From Actinoallomurus sp. (lineage in GTDB: Bacteria > Actinomycetota > Actinomycetes > Streptosporangiales > Streptosporangiaceae), in contig JAOPYL010000182.1 in the NCBI GenBank assembly GCA_025964625.1, positions 1 through 64,000 on the forward strand: a stretch of 64,000 nucleotides of DNA, given 5' to 3'. The notes below the pieces were generated by a model. That model had not been told where the DNA came from and ran no database searches. It worked only from the letters and a program-made list of their open reading frames with translations. Every line of letters begins with the position of its first letter. Position 1 is the first letter of the stretch. The position numbers and the translations under genes were made by a program. This document shows positions 25,028-33,884 of the stretch, one piece after another.

Positions 25028-26476
25028 GTGCACTCGCCCTCCTCCAGGGATCCTGTTCGCGGCTCCGCCACCGACGGCGGCGGCCCCGGAAACACCGGGC
25101 TCGGCGGCCTGCTCACCCGTGACATCGGAGTCGTCACCGCCGGGACCTCCGTGCTGGCCGACGCCCTCGCCGAGCAGGCCGTGCCGGTGGAGACCGTCGA
25201 CTGGCGGCCGCCGGCCGGCTCCCCCGACGACCTGGCCGTCGTCATGGGCGACCGGCGCCGGACCGCGGCCGACGCCGAAGCCGTGCGGCGGATGCTGAAC
25301 GCCCGCCCCCACCTGGTGGACGTGCGCCCCGCCCGCGAGGTCCTCGGCATCGAACGCGGCACGTTCCTCCACGCCGGACCGCCGCTGGCCTGGGACAGGG
25401 CCTCCGGGCCGATGCGGGGCGCGCTCATCGGCGCGGCGCTGTTCGAAGGCCTGGCCGGTACTCCCGAAGAGGCGGAGCGGGTGCTGCGGACCGCACCGCT
25501 GGACTCCTGTCACCACCACCGGACGGTCGGCCCGATGGCGGGCGTGGTCAGCCCGTCGATGTGGATGTTCGTCGTCGAGGACGCCGAGGGAGGCGGGACG
25601 GCGTTCTGCTCTCTCAACGAGGGACTCGGCAAAGTGCTGCGCTACGGCGCGTACGGCCCCGAGGTGATCGAACGGCTGCGCTGGATGGCCGGCACTCTCG
25701 GCCCCGCCCTGCGGGACGCGGTGCGCGCCCGGGGTCCCGTCGACCTGCGGGCGATCATGGCGCAGGCCCTGCACATGGGCGACGAGCTGCACAACCGCAA
25801 CCGGGCGGCGACGTCCCTGTTCGTCCGGGAGCTGGCGGGCGACCTGGCCGATGCGGGCGCCGCGGACGCGCTGCGGTTCACGAGCGGGAACGACCACTTC
25901 TTTCTCAACCTGGCCATGGCGGCCGGCAAGGTCAGCGCCGACGCCGCCCGCGATGTGCCGGGCTCTTCGCTGGTGGTCGCGATGGCCCGCAACGGCACCG
26001 AGTTCGGCATCCAGGTCTCCGGCACCGGCGACCGCTGGTTCACCGGCCCCGCCGGAGTACCCGACGGCCTCTACCTGGGGGCGTACGGTCCCGCCGACGC
26101 CAACCCGGACATCGGCGACTCGACGATCACGGAGACGACCGGCGTCGGCGGCTTCGCCATGGCCGCGGCCCCCGCGATCGTCAGGTTCATCGGCGGCGAG
26201 GTCCCCGACGCGCTCGCCGCCACGCAGCGGATGTACGAGATCACTCTGGCCGAGCACCCGGCGTTCCAGGTGCCGATCCTGGACTTCCGGGGCACGCCGG
26301 TGGGCATCGACGTCACCAAGGTCGTCCGCACCGGCATCCTGCCGGTCGTCAACACCGGCATCGCCGGCCGGGTCGCCGGCACCGGCCAGGTCGGGGCGGG
26401 TCTCGTCTCCCCGCCCGCCGAAGTGTTCACCCAGGCGCTGCACGCCCTCGCCGAGGGGGCGACAATCACCCCATGA
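25028..26476 (+). CDS. DUF1116 protein, AllG-like (transcarbamylase component homologue)
   Basis: A 482-residue DUF1116 (YlbE/AllG) protein, the largest component of the oxamate transcarbamylase set. Conserved stretches include HHRTVGPMAGVVSPSMWMF, FCSLNEGLGKVLRYGAY, QALHMGDELHNRNRAAT and FTSGNDHFFLNLAMA, covering residues about 160-310. The GTG start at 25028 lies two bases after the allF-like stop. Its own stop overlaps the start of a mutarotase-like gene (ATGA). With its partners it is predicted to release carbamoyl phosphate from an N-carbamoyl amide; ureidomalonate is my favoured substrate by structural likeness to oxalurate. Confidence 0.87.
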   Translation: MHSPSSRDPVRGSATDGGGPGNTGLGGLLTRDIGVVTAGTSVLADALAEQAVPVETVDWRPPAGSPDDLAVVMGDRRRTAADAEAVRRMLNARPHLVDVRPAREVLGIERGTFLHAGPPLAWDRASGPMRGALIGAALFEGLAGTPEEAERVLRTAPLDSCHHHRTVGPMAGVVSPSMWMFVVEDAEGGGTAFCSLNEGLGKVLRYGAYGPEVIERLRWMAGTLGPALRDAVRARGPVDLRAIMAQALHMGDELHNRNRAATSLFVRELAGDLADAGAADALRFTSGNDHFFLNLAMAAGKVSADAARDVPGSSLVVAMARNGTEFGIQVSGTGDRWFTGPAGVPDGLYLGAYGPADANPDIGDSTITETTGVGGFAMAAAPAIVRFIGGEVPDALAATQRMYEITLAEHPAFQVPILDFRGTPVGIDVTKVVRTGILPVVNTGIAGRVAGTGQVGAGLVSPPAEVFTQALHALAEGATITP

Positions 26477-27378
26477 CGCTTTCGGGGAACCAGTACGAGA
26501 TCTTCGCCGGGTCGTACGCGGCCGTCGTCACCGAGCAGGGCGGAGGGCTGCGCGTGCTCTGCCACGACGGGCGCCCGCTCATCCTCTCCTATGATGCGGA
26601 CGAGCTGGTGCCCGCCGCGAGTGGGCAGCTGCTAGCGCCGTGGCCGAACCGGGTCGACCACGGCCGGTACCGCTTCGGCGAGGAGTCCTACCGGCTGCCG
26701 ATCAACGAGGCCGAGCGGGACAACGCGATCCACGGCCTCGTCCGGTGGGACTCGTGGAGCGTCACCGAACACGAGCGGCACCGCGTGCGGCTCGCGCACC
26801 GGCTGCTCGGCCGCGCCGGCTACCCGTTCCGGCTCGACCTCACCGTGGAGTACTCCCTCGACGCCGCCGGCGGGCTGACGGTGCGGCAGTCGGCGCACAA
26901 CACCGGCTCGCGCCCGGCGCCGTACGGGCACGGCGCGCACCCCTACCTGACGCTCGGGCGGCCGCTCGACGAGTGCGAGCTGGCCGTGTCCGCCGACCGG
27001 TACCTCCGGGTGGACGAGCGGGCCATCCCCGAACGGGCGCCGCAGGACGTCACCGGCACGCCGCATGACTTCCGTACGCCCCGGCGGCTCGGTGACACCG
27101 TGATCGACAACCCGTACACCGGGCTGCGCCGCGACGCCGGGGGGCGGGCGTGGGTGCGGCTCCGCGACGGCGAGCGCTCGGTCGCGCTCTGGGCCGACAA
27201 GGCCCACCCATGGCTCGAGCTCTACACCCGCGACGAGGTGCGGGACGGCTCGGCACGCATCGGGCTCGGTGCCGAGCCGATGACCTGCCCGCCCAACGCG
27301 TTCGCCAGCGGCACCGACCTCATCGTGCTGAAGCCCGGTGAAGAGTTCGCCGGCTCCTGGGGGATCGCCGCGGACTGA
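26473..27378 (+). CDS. Aldose 1-epimerase (galactose mutarotase-like) protein
   Basis: A beta-sandwich mutarotase-like protein of 301 residues. The family pattern is present: APWPNRVDHGRYRF, the first catalytic His in NAIHGLVRW, the second in GHGAHPYL, and a C-terminal Glu in LGAEPMTCPPNAF. Such enzymes interconvert sugar anomers. Its ATG overlaps the stop of the AllG-like gene, so it is translated with the transcarbamylase set, which is unexpected for a sugar enzyme. It could be a passenger, or act on a ribose-type product of nucleoside breakdown; neither is shown by the sequence. Confidence 0.85.
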   Translation: MTLSGNQYEIFAGSYAAVVTEQGGGLRVLCHDGRPLILSYDADELVPAASGQLLAPWPNRVDHGRYRFGEESYRLPINEAERDNAIHGLVRWDSWSVTEHERHRVRLAHRLLGRAGYPFRLDLTVEYSLDAAGGLTVRQSAHNTGSRPAPYGHGAHPYLTLGRPLDECELAVSADRYLRVDERAIPERAPQDVTGTPHDFRTPRRLGDTVIDNPYTGLRRDAGGRAWVRLRDGERSVALWADKAHPWLELYTRDEVRDGSARIGLGAEPMTCPPNAFASGTDLIVLKPGEEFAGSWGIAAD

Positions 27379-27459
27379 CGACCGCCCTCCATGATCCCCC
27401 GGCTCACCGCGGCTTCCGCTCGGTAACGTGTGCCGCAGCATCTTTCGGAAGGAACCGCG

Positions 27460-28659
27460 GTGAAGCTGACGCTGTCCTCACTCGACGACCTGAGCGCGCG
27501 CGTCGAGGAGGCGCGTGCCGAGCACGACCGCCGGTTCCCCGGCGATCCGGTGGAACGGCAGCCCGTGCACACGGTGTACGTGCCCGCCGACCGCTTCACC
27601 GCGACCACCTCCACCGACCTGGGCGCGGAGGCGCTGCGGCTGCTCGACGCGCATGCCCCCGACGGCGCCGCGATGGCCGGCGCGTTCGGTGTCGAGGCGT
27701 CGCTGGGCGACACCGTCCGCGAGCGGGTCGCCGCGAAGCTCTCCCGCGAACCGGTCGAGGACCTGCGGGTCGACTTCGAGGACGGCTACGGCCTGCGGGA
27801 CGACGAGGAGGAGGACGGGCACGTCGCGCGGGCCGTCGAGTCGATCGCGGAGGCCTACGAGGCGCGGCGGCTGCCGTACTACTGGGGGCTGCGGGTCAAG
27901 TCCTTCGCCGACGGCGGCCACGAGCGCAGCATGCGCACCCTCGACGGGTTCCTCACCGGGCTGGCGGAACGCCTGGGCAAACTGCCGGGCGGCTTCGTCG
28001 TCACCTTCCCGAAGGTCGTCACGCCCGAACACGTCGCGATATTCGCCGACTTCCTGGCCCGGTTCGAGGAGGAGATCGGCCTTCCCGACGGCATGCTGCG
28101 CTTCGAGGTGCAGGTCGAGACGACGGAGTCGGTCACCCGCCTGCGGGACGTCGTGGACGCCGCCGGGGGCCGGTTGAACGCCGCCCACTTCGGCGTGTAC
28201 GACTACACGGCCGCGTGCGGGCTGCCGCCGTCGGAGCAGCGGCTCGATCATCCCTCCTGTGAGTACGCCCGGCACGTCATGCAGGTCACCCTGGCCGGCA
28301 CCGGGGTGCGCCTGTCGGACGGCTCCACCAACATCGTTCCGGCGAGCGACGACACGAAGGACGTGCACCGGGCGTGGCGCAGGCACGCGGGCCTGGTGCG
28401 CTACTCCCTCCTGCACGGTTTCCACCAGGGGTGGGATCTGCACGCGGCACACCTGCCCAGCCGGTTCGCCGCCGTCTACGCCTTCCACCTGAACGGCCTG
28501 GACGACGCCATGGGCCGGGTCCGCGCGTGGAACGAGAACGGTCAGGCCGCCGGCGGCGTCATGGACGAACCAGCGACGATCAAGGCGCTGAACGCCCGGC
28601 TACGACGGGCCGTCGACTGCGGCGCCATCGACGCCGGCGCGGTCACGCTGCCGGCCTGA
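27460..28659 (+). CDS. DUF6986 protein, CitE/HpcH-like aldolase or lyase
   Basis: A 399-residue protein related to the citrate lyase beta/malyl-CoA lyase TIM-barrel family. RVDFEDGYG holds the acidic metal-binding residues and RFEVQVETTES the second acidic strand; HFGVYDYTAACG follows. Homologues occur beside purine-degradation genes in actinobacteria, but their reaction is not established. The GTG at 27460 has a GGAAGGAA site at 27447-27454. It lies 81 bp after the mutarotase gene on the same strand, so it could belong to the same unit or have its own promoter. A C-C bond reaction on a 2-carbon or 3-carbon breakdown product is possible. Confidence 0.8.
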   Translation: MKLTLSSLDDLSARVEEARAEHDRRFPGDPVERQPVHTVYVPADRFTATTSTDLGAEALRLLDAHAPDGAAMAGAFGVEASLGDTVRERVAAKLSREPVEDLRVDFEDGYGLRDDEEEDGHVARAVESIAEAYEARRLPYYWGLRVKSFADGGHERSMRTLDGFLTGLAERLGKLPGGFVVTFPKVVTPEHVAIFADFLARFEEEIGLPDGMLRFEVQVETTESVTRLRDVVDAAGGRLNAAHFGVYDYTAACGLPPSEQRLDHPSCEYARHVMQVTLAGTGVRLSDGSTNIVPASDDTKDVHRAWRRHAGLVRYSLLHGFHQGWDLHAAHLPSRFAAVYAFHLNGLDDAMGRVRAWNENGQAAGGVMDEPATIKALNARLRRAVDCGAIDAGAVTLPA

Positions 28660-28731
28660 GGTCAGTCCACGACGAGGCGGTCGCCCGGCAGGTCCTCGAC
28701 GCCGCTCAGGCCGCGGATCGCCGGACCGGCG

Positions 28732-29313
28732 TCAGCTGAACCGGCGAAGGTCCTCGGGCGTGTCGATGTCCTCGGGGTCGGCGACGTCGTCGCACGGGAC
28801 GGAGACGACGATGTCGGGGCGGGCGCGCAGGAACTCACGGGCGCCCATGTCGCCCGTGGCGTGCGCGGCCGCCTCCGCGAAGTACTCATGGGCGATCAAC
28901 ACCGGGTTGCGCGGCCGGCCGGCGTAGGCCGCCACCGCCACGCGCGCTCCGGACTCGTAAGCCTCGCGCAGCCTCCGCACGGCCGCCGCCGTCACTTTGG
29001 GCTGGTCGACGAGGGCGATGACCACGGCCGGGCAGTCGGGCGCCAGCGCGGACAGGCCGGCGCGCAGCGACGAGCCCATGCCGGTGCGCCAGTCGGGGTT
29101 GTGCACGACGACGGCGCCCGCCACGTCGACACGCGCCGCGCCGGTGACGACGATGACGGGCGTGCATCCGGCCTCGTGCAGCATGCGCACGCCGCGGTCC
29201 GTCAGCCGCACCCCGCCGATCTCGACGAGCGCCTTGGGCGTGCCGAGCCGCCGTCCCTCACCCGCGGCGAGCAGCAGCCCGGCCGGCGCGCCCGCGTGCC
29301 TGGTCATCCCCAT
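28732..29313 (-). CDS. MobA/MocA-like nucleotidyltransferase (molybdenum cofactor)
   Basis: A 193-residue nucleotidyltransferase with the LLLAAGEGRRLGTPKALVEIGG loop at the N-terminus (residues about 11-32) and a DQPKV metal-site segment around residue 100. In this family MocA adds CMP to molybdopterin to make the cytosine dinucleotide used by xanthine dehydrogenase- and CODH-type enzymes. ATG 29313 or 29307 could start it; neither has a clear ribosome site. It is the last gene of a minus-strand cassette with XdhC, a VWA protein and a MoxR ATPase, which supports work on the Mo-hydroxylase of this island. A general sugar-nucleotide role is less likely. Confidence 0.8.
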   Translation of the reverse strand: MGMTRHAGAPAGLLLAAGEGRRLGTPKALVEIGGVRLTDRGVRMLHEAGCTPVIVVTGAARVDVAGAVVVHNPDWRTGMGSSLRAGLSALAPDCPAVVIALVDQPKVTAAAVRRLREAYESGARVAVAAYAGRPRNPVLIAHEYFAEAAAHATGDMGAREFLRARPDIVVSVPCDDVADPEDIDTPEDLRRFS

Positions 29314-29376
29314 GCTCGGAAAGCGTATCCACAACCGGCGCCGGCAAGCTCCATGACCGGTCCAGGAATGGGCAGG

Positions 29377-30474
29377 TCAGTCGCCATGAATGCGGCCCTC
29401 CGTGTCGGTGAGCGGGTTGCCGCTGCCGCCCCAGCGGAGCTGGATCAGCTCAGCGGCGATCGAGACGGCGGTCTCCTCGGGAGTGCGGGCGCCGAGGTCG
29501 AGGCCGATCGGCGAGCGCAGCCGGGCGATCTCCTCCTCCGTCATGCCCGCCTCGCGCAGCCGTTCCAGCCGGTCGTCGTGCGTGCGGCGGGAGCCCATCG
29601 CCCCGACGTAGGCCGCGGATGTGCGCAGCGCCACCTCCAGCAGCGGAACATCGAACTTGGGGTCGTGGGTGAGCACGCAGATCACCGTCCGCTCGTCCAC
29701 GTCGGCTTCGGCGAGGAACTTGTGCGGCCACTTCACCACGACCTCGTCGGCCTCCGGGAACCGCTTCGCGGTGGCGAAGACGGGCCGGGCGTCGCAGACG
29801 GTCACGTGGTAGCCGAGGAACTTGCCGACCCGGGCCACGGCGGCGGCGAAGTCGATCGCGCCGAACACCAGCATGCGCGGCGGCGGCGCGAAGGAGTGCA
29901 CGAAGACGGCCAGCTCGTCCAGGCGGCGCTCCCCGTGCCGGCCGTAGCGGCGGACGCCCGTCGCTCCCTGGGCGAGCATCCCGCGAGCGTCGTCGTCCAC
30001 GGCCGCGTCCAGCCGGTCGACGCCGAGATGGCCCGCCGACCGGTCCCCCCACACCACGCGCCGCGCGCCGATCTCTCCGGGACCCTCGATGACGGTCGCG
30101 ACCGCGACCGGCTCGTGCCGTTCGATCGACGCCACCACCTCACCGAACACCGGGAAGGAAGCCGGGCCGACCGGCTCCACCAGGATGTCGAGGATGCCGC
30201 CGCACGTCAGCCCGACGGCGAACGCGTCGTCATCGGTGACGCCGTACCGCCGCACGACGGGCCGGCCGGACTCCAGGACCTCCTGGGCCAGCTCGTAGAC
30301 CGCGCCCTCGACGCAGCCGCCGGACACGCTGCCCACGGCCTCGCCCTGACGCGAGACGGCCATGGCGGCGCCCGGCGGGCGGGGCGCGCTGCGGAAGGTG
30401 TTGACGACCGTGGCCAAGCCGAACGTCTCACCCTCGTCGTACCACTTGCCGATGTCGCGCAGGACGTCACGCAT
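29377..30474 (-). CDS. XdhC/CoxI-family molybdenum cofactor maturation protein
   Basis: Cytosolic maturation factor that binds molybdenum cofactor and helps make the sulphurated form needed by xanthine dehydrogenase-type enzymes. The 365 residues show both domains: N-terminal SVSGGCVEGAVYE and GLTCGGILDILVEP with the conserved cysteines, and a C-terminal Rossmann domain with MLVFGAIDFAAAVARVGKFLGY and VGAMGSRRTHDDR. The start at 30474 overlaps the VWA gene's stop by 8 bases. It is one of four linked genes that together look like a CoxD-CoxE-CoxF/I-MobA cassette serving the Mo-hydroxylase at 15-19 kb. Confidence 0.9.
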   Translation of the reverse strand: MRDVLRDIGKWYDEGETFGLATVVNTFRSAPRPPGAAMAVSRQGEAVGSVSGGCVEGAVYELAQEVLESGRPVVRRYGVTDDDAFAVGLTCGGILDILVEPVGPASFPVFGEVVASIERHEPVAVATVIEGPGEIGARRVVWGDRSAGHLGVDRLDAAVDDDARGMLAQGATGVRRYGRHGERRLDELAVFVHSFAPPPRMLVFGAIDFAAAVARVGKFLGYHVTVCDARPVFATAKRFPEADEVVVKWPHKFLAEADVDERTVICVLTHDPKFDVPLLEVALRTSAAYVGAMGSRRTHDDRLERLREAGMTEEEIARLRSPIGLDLGARTPEETAVSIAAELIQLRWGGSGNPLTDTEGRIHGD

Positions 30475-31579
30475 TCCCGATCACTCCTGCCAGTTCCTCG
30501 AGGGCGGCCAGGCTGTGCCCGGCCACGAAGTCGTCGACGTGCGGCAGCGCCGCCAGCATCCCGGCGGTGAGCGGCTCGTATCCGGGCTGCGCCTTGTGCG
30601 GGTTGGACCACACGACGCGATGGGCGAGCCGGTGCAGCCGCGCCATCTGCTCGCCGAGCAGCGCCGCGTCACCGCGTTCCCAGCCGTCGGAGGCGATGAC
30701 GACGACCGCGCCGCGCGCCATGCCGCGCTGACCGAAGCGATCGAGGAACTCCTTCAGCTCCTCGCCGAGCCGGGTGCCGCCGCTCCAGTCCGGGATCGCG
30801 GACGACACCACCGCCATCGCGGTGTCCGGCTCGCGGTGACGCAGTTCCCGGGTCACCCTGGTCAGCCGGGTGCCCGCGCTGAACACCTCGGTCGTTCGCG
30901 GCGCGGAGCGCACGGCCGCGTGGGCGAACCGCAGGAGCACGTCGGCGTACGGGCTCATCGAGCCGCTCACGTCGACGAGCAGGACCACCCGGCGGGGACG
31001 CGTCCGGTGGGCCCGGTGGTACAGGGTCGAGATCTCGCCGCCACGCCGGAGGATCGAGCGCACCGTCCGGTGCGGATCGAGACGCCCCCGGTGGCGGGCC
31101 GTGAACCGGCGCGAGCGACGCTGCGCGGACACGTCGTCGAGGAGCGCGAGCAGGCGGTGCACCTCGGCACGCTCCGCGTCACTGAGCCGGGCGACGTCGC
31201 GCAGCCGCAGTACCTCGATCTCGCTGGCCGTCGCCAGGGTGACGTCGCCGGGCTTCTCCTCGCCGCCCGTACCCGGCGTGGACGCGTGGCGTACGACCGT
31301 CACCGGTGGCGGAGAGGAACGGCGGACCGAGGCGGACGCGCCGGAGAAGTAAGCGCCGAAGCATCTGTCGTAGCGCGGCAGGTCGGCGGGGTCCGCGCAC
31401 AGGGTGAGCCGCCCGGCCCAGTACACGTCCCGTGCGTCCAGCACGTCGAGGTGGCTCACGGCCGCGATCATGGCCTGGACCCGCTCGGGGTCGGCGCCGA
31501 CGCCGGCCGCGCGCAGCGTACGGGCGAAGCCGGTCATCGTGTCGACCACATCGCGCGCGTGCGCCCCGCTCACGGTCAT
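30467..31579 (-). CDS. CoxE-like VWA domain protein
   Basis: A 370-residue von Willebrand factor A protein of the CoxE type. The MIDAS metal site reads DVSGSMS (about residue 192) and a conserved SDGWERGD follows. CoxE works with the MoxR ATPase CoxD in the final assembly of molybdenum hydroxylases, in CODH for the Cu-S centre. The start ATG at 31579 overlaps the ATPase stop (ATGA) and its own end overlaps xdhC. Since the large subunit here lacks the Cu-binding cysteine loop, this pair presumably finishes a different active site. Confidence 0.87.
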   Translation of the reverse strand: MTVSGAHARDVVDTMTGFARTLRAAGVGADPERVQAMIAAVSHLDVLDARDVYWAGRLTLCADPADLPRYDRCFGAYFSGASASVRRSSPPPVTVVRHASTPGTGGEEKPGDVTLATASEIEVLRLRDVARLSDAERAEVHRLLALLDDVSAQRRSRRFTARHRGRLDPHRTVRSILRRGGEISTLYHRAHRTRPRRVVLLVDVSGSMSPYADVLLRFAHAAVRSAPRTTEVFSAGTRLTRVTRELRHREPDTAMAVVSSAIPDWSGGTRLGEELKEFLDRFGQRGMARGAVVVIASDGWERGDAALLGEQMARLHRLAHRVVWSNPHKAQPGYEPLTAGMLAALPHVDDFVAGHSLAALEELAGVIGNA

Positions 31580-32490
31580 GCCCCGTTGAGCAGGGCGGCG
31601 ATGCCGCCCTCGATGACGCGCTCGGTGTCCTCGCGGTATTTGAGCACGGCTCCGAGCGTCACCGCCGCGGTGTCCGGGTCGAGGTCGCGGGCGCCCAGCG
31701 CGATGAGGGCCTCGGCCCAGTCGAGGCTCTCCGCGACTCCTGGGGCCTTCAGCAGGTCCAGCTCCCGCAACCGGCCCGCGGCGCCGGCGACCTGACGGAC
31801 GAGGCGGTCGGCGGCGTCCGGCAGGCGCCGCCGGATGATCGCCACCTCGCGGTCGAACGCCGGATGCTCCAGCCAGTGGTACAGGCAGCGGCGCTTGAGC
31901 GCGTCATGTACCTCGCGGGTGCGGTTCGAGGTGACGACGACGACCGGCGGCCGTTCGGCGCGGATCGTGCCCAGCTCGGGGATGGAAATGGTGAAATCGC
32001 TCAGCACCTCCAGCAGGAACGCCTCGAACTCGTCGTCGGCGCGGTCGATCTCGTCCACGAGCAGGACGCTCGGACGGTCGTGGGAGGAGGTCTCCAGGGC
32101 CTGCAGCAGCGGCCGGGAGACGAGGAAGCGCCGGTCGTAGAGCTCCGACTCGAGGCGCTGCACGTCGGTCACACCGGCGGCCTCGGCGGCCCGCAGGTGC
32201 AGCAGCTGCCGCGGGAAGTCCCAGTCGTACAGCGCCTGCGCGGCGTCCAGCCCCTCGTAGCACTGGAGCCGGATCAGCGGGGCGTCCAGGACGGCGGCGA
32301 GGGTCTTGGCCAGCTCCGTCTTGCCGACCCCCGCCTCACCTTCGAGGAACAGCGGCCTGCGCATGCGCAGGCTCAGGAAACAGGCGGTGGCGAGTCCGTC
32401 GTCGGCGAGGTAGGCGTGCCGCTCAAGGGCCTCAGTGAGGACCGCGGGCGACACGACATCCGATGCCAGAATTGACGTGGTATGCGGCAC
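31576..32490 (-). CDS. MoxR-family AAA+ ATPase, CoxD-like
   Basis: A 304-residue AAA+ chaperone ATPase. Walker A GEAGVGKTE (about residues 50-58), Walker B VLLVDEIDR with the catalytic Glu, sensor-1 VVTSNRTRE, and the C-terminal lid are all present. MoxR ATPases act with VWA partners to remodel or insert metal in client proteins; CoxD with CoxE matures carbon monoxide dehydrogenase. It heads the four-gene minus-strand cassette that ends with the MobA-like gene. ATG at 32490; the 88-bp upstream gap contains an AT-rich patch (about 32519-32540) that may be its promoter. Confidence 0.9.
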   Translation of the reverse strand: MPHTTSILASDVVSPAVLTEALERHAYLADDGLATACFLSLRMRRPLFLEGEAGVGKTELAKTLAAVLDAPLIRLQCYEGLDAAQALYDWDFPRQLLHLRAAEAAGVTDVQRLESELYDRRFLVSRPLLQALETSSHDRPSVLLVDEIDRADDEFEAFLLEVLSDFTISIPELGTIRAERPPVVVVTSNRTREVHDALKRRCLYHWLEHPAFDREVAIIRRRLPDAADRLVRQVAGAAGRLRELDLLKAPGVAESLDWAEALIALGARDLDPDTAAVTLGAVLKYREDTERVIEGGIAALLNGA

Positions 32491-32578
32491 GCCCCAAGGC
32501 TACTTCGCCCACGCATCTGTCAGTAGTTCGTATTCTGATCACTTCGCCGCGCCGGATCACGTCAGCCGCATGCCGGGT

Positions 32579-33007
32579 TCAGGTTTCGCTGGCCTCGCCG
32601 CGTTCGTGGACCATGGCGGCGAGTTCGGCCACGGCACGGCGCGCGCGCTCGCCGTCGGAGGACTGGATGCCCATGGCGGCGATCGTGGAGCCGTCGGCGA
32701 GGTCGAGGGTGGGCCACGGCGCGCCCTCGGGCATGGACACGCCGAGCACCTCGGCCCATTCGTACTCGTGCGTCCGCAGGCCGTTGACGATCGTCAGGCC
32801 GCGGTCGTCGGCGGTCACCCGGCTCCGCGCCAGCATGTGCAGGACGCCGACGACGATCAACCCGATCACCACCAGCCCGATCCGGTCGCCGAGAGCCCAG
32901 TTGGACGGCATCACCACGGCGAGGGCGACCATACCGACCATGACCATCACCGCGAGAACGTACGGGATGATCCGGGCTAGGTGTGGCCGCCACGTCGCCG
33001 GGCTCAT
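32579..33007 (-). CDS. PH domain-containing membrane protein
   Basis: A 142-residue protein with two membrane helices near the N-terminus (about residues 12-32 and 40-60), then a small bacterial PH-like domain starting ARSRVTADDRGLTIVNGLR, with YEWAEVLGVSMPEGAPWPTLDLADG typical of actinobacterial PH-domain proteins found beside hisG. The role is not known. The ATG at 33007 lies one base past the hisG stop, so it is the last gene of the riboflavin-histidine run. ATG 33007 is the natural start; the longer open frame upstream is antisense hisG. Confidence 0.8.
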   Translation of the reverse strand: MSPATWRPHLARIIPYVLAVMVMVGMVALAVVMPSNWALGDRIGLVVIGLIVVGVLHMLARSRVTADDRGLTIVNGLRTHEYEWAEVLGVSMPEGAPWPTLDLADGSTIAAMGIQSSDGERARRAVAELAAMVHERGEASET

Positions 33008-33008
33008 G

Positions 33009-33884
33009 TCAATCGACGATCTTGCTGATCGGGATCTCCAGGATGTCGCGGCCGCCGGCCGCCTTGATCGCCGGGATGAGCATGTTGACGCCGTGCTTGG
33101 CGACGACGCCCTCGACGGCGTGCATCTCACCGCCGGCCAGCGGGGTGACCGTCGGGGACGACAGCGACGGCATGATGTCCAGCACCTCCTGGAGCTCGGC
33201 GTTGGACACGTTGAGCTTCAGCAGGACGTTGCCACGGGCCCGGATCGCGCCCTGCAGCAGCAGCGCGATGTCCTCCATCGCCGCCCTCTTGCCGGGATTG
33301 TCGTACGCCTCACGGTTGGCCACGAGCTCGGTGTAGCTGGTGAGCAGCGTGTCGAGAATGCGCAGGCCGTTCTTGCGCAGCGACGAGCCGGTCTCGGTGA
33401 GGTCGACGATCACGTCGACGATGTCGGGCACCTTCGCCTCCGTGGCGCCGTACGAGGGCACCACCCTGGCCTTGACCCCGTGCTTGGCCAGGTACCGCTC
33501 GGTGAGCGCCGGGAACTCGGTGGAGATCCGCACGCCTTCGGGCAGGTCGGAGACCGACTGCCAGGGCGCGTCGTTCGGCACGGCCATGATGACGCGTACC
33601 GGGTTGGACGTGGCCTTGGAGTACTTCAGCTCGCCGAGCGAGACCACGTCGGCCTCGGTCTCGGTGATCCAGTCGCGGCCGGTGATGCCGAGGTCGAACA
33701 GCCCCTGCTCGAGATAGGTGGGGATCTCCTGCGGGCGCAGGACACGCACCCGGTCGATGCGCGGGTCGTCGATCGAGGCGCGGTAGTCACGCTCGGAGCC
33801 GCGGCGGACGGTCAGATCGGCGGCATCGAACAGGTCGAACGTCGCGCGTTCGAGAGAGCCCTTGGGAAGTACGAGAGACAGCAC
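33009..33884 (-). CDS. hisG: ATP phosphoribosyltransferase (long form)
   Basis: First enzyme of histidine synthesis: ATP plus PRPP to phosphoribosyl-ATP. The 291 residues include the catalytic domains (LPKGSLERATFDLF, DLGITGRDWITE, DIVDVIVDLTETGSSLRKNGL for PRPP) and the C-terminal histidine-binding regulatory domain (about 215-291), so it is the long, self-regulated form that needs no HisZ. The GTG at 33884 has an AGGAAGG site. In most actinobacteria hisE lies between ribH and hisG; here only 46 bp separate them and hisE is absent. Confidence 0.95.
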   Translation of the reverse strand: MLSLVLPKGSLERATFDLFDAADLTVRRGSERDYRASIDDPRIDRVRVLRPQEIPTYLEQGLFDLGITGRDWITETEADVVSLGELKYSKATSNPVRVIMAVPNDAPWQSVSDLPEGVRISTEFPALTERYLAKHGVKARVVPSYGATEAKVPDIVDVIVDLTETGSSLRKNGLRILDTLLTSYTELVANREAYDNPGKRAAMEDIALLLQGAIRARGNVLLKLNVSNAELQEVLDIMPSLSSPTVTPLAGGEMHAVEGVVAKHGVNMLIPAIKAAGGRDILEIPISKIVD

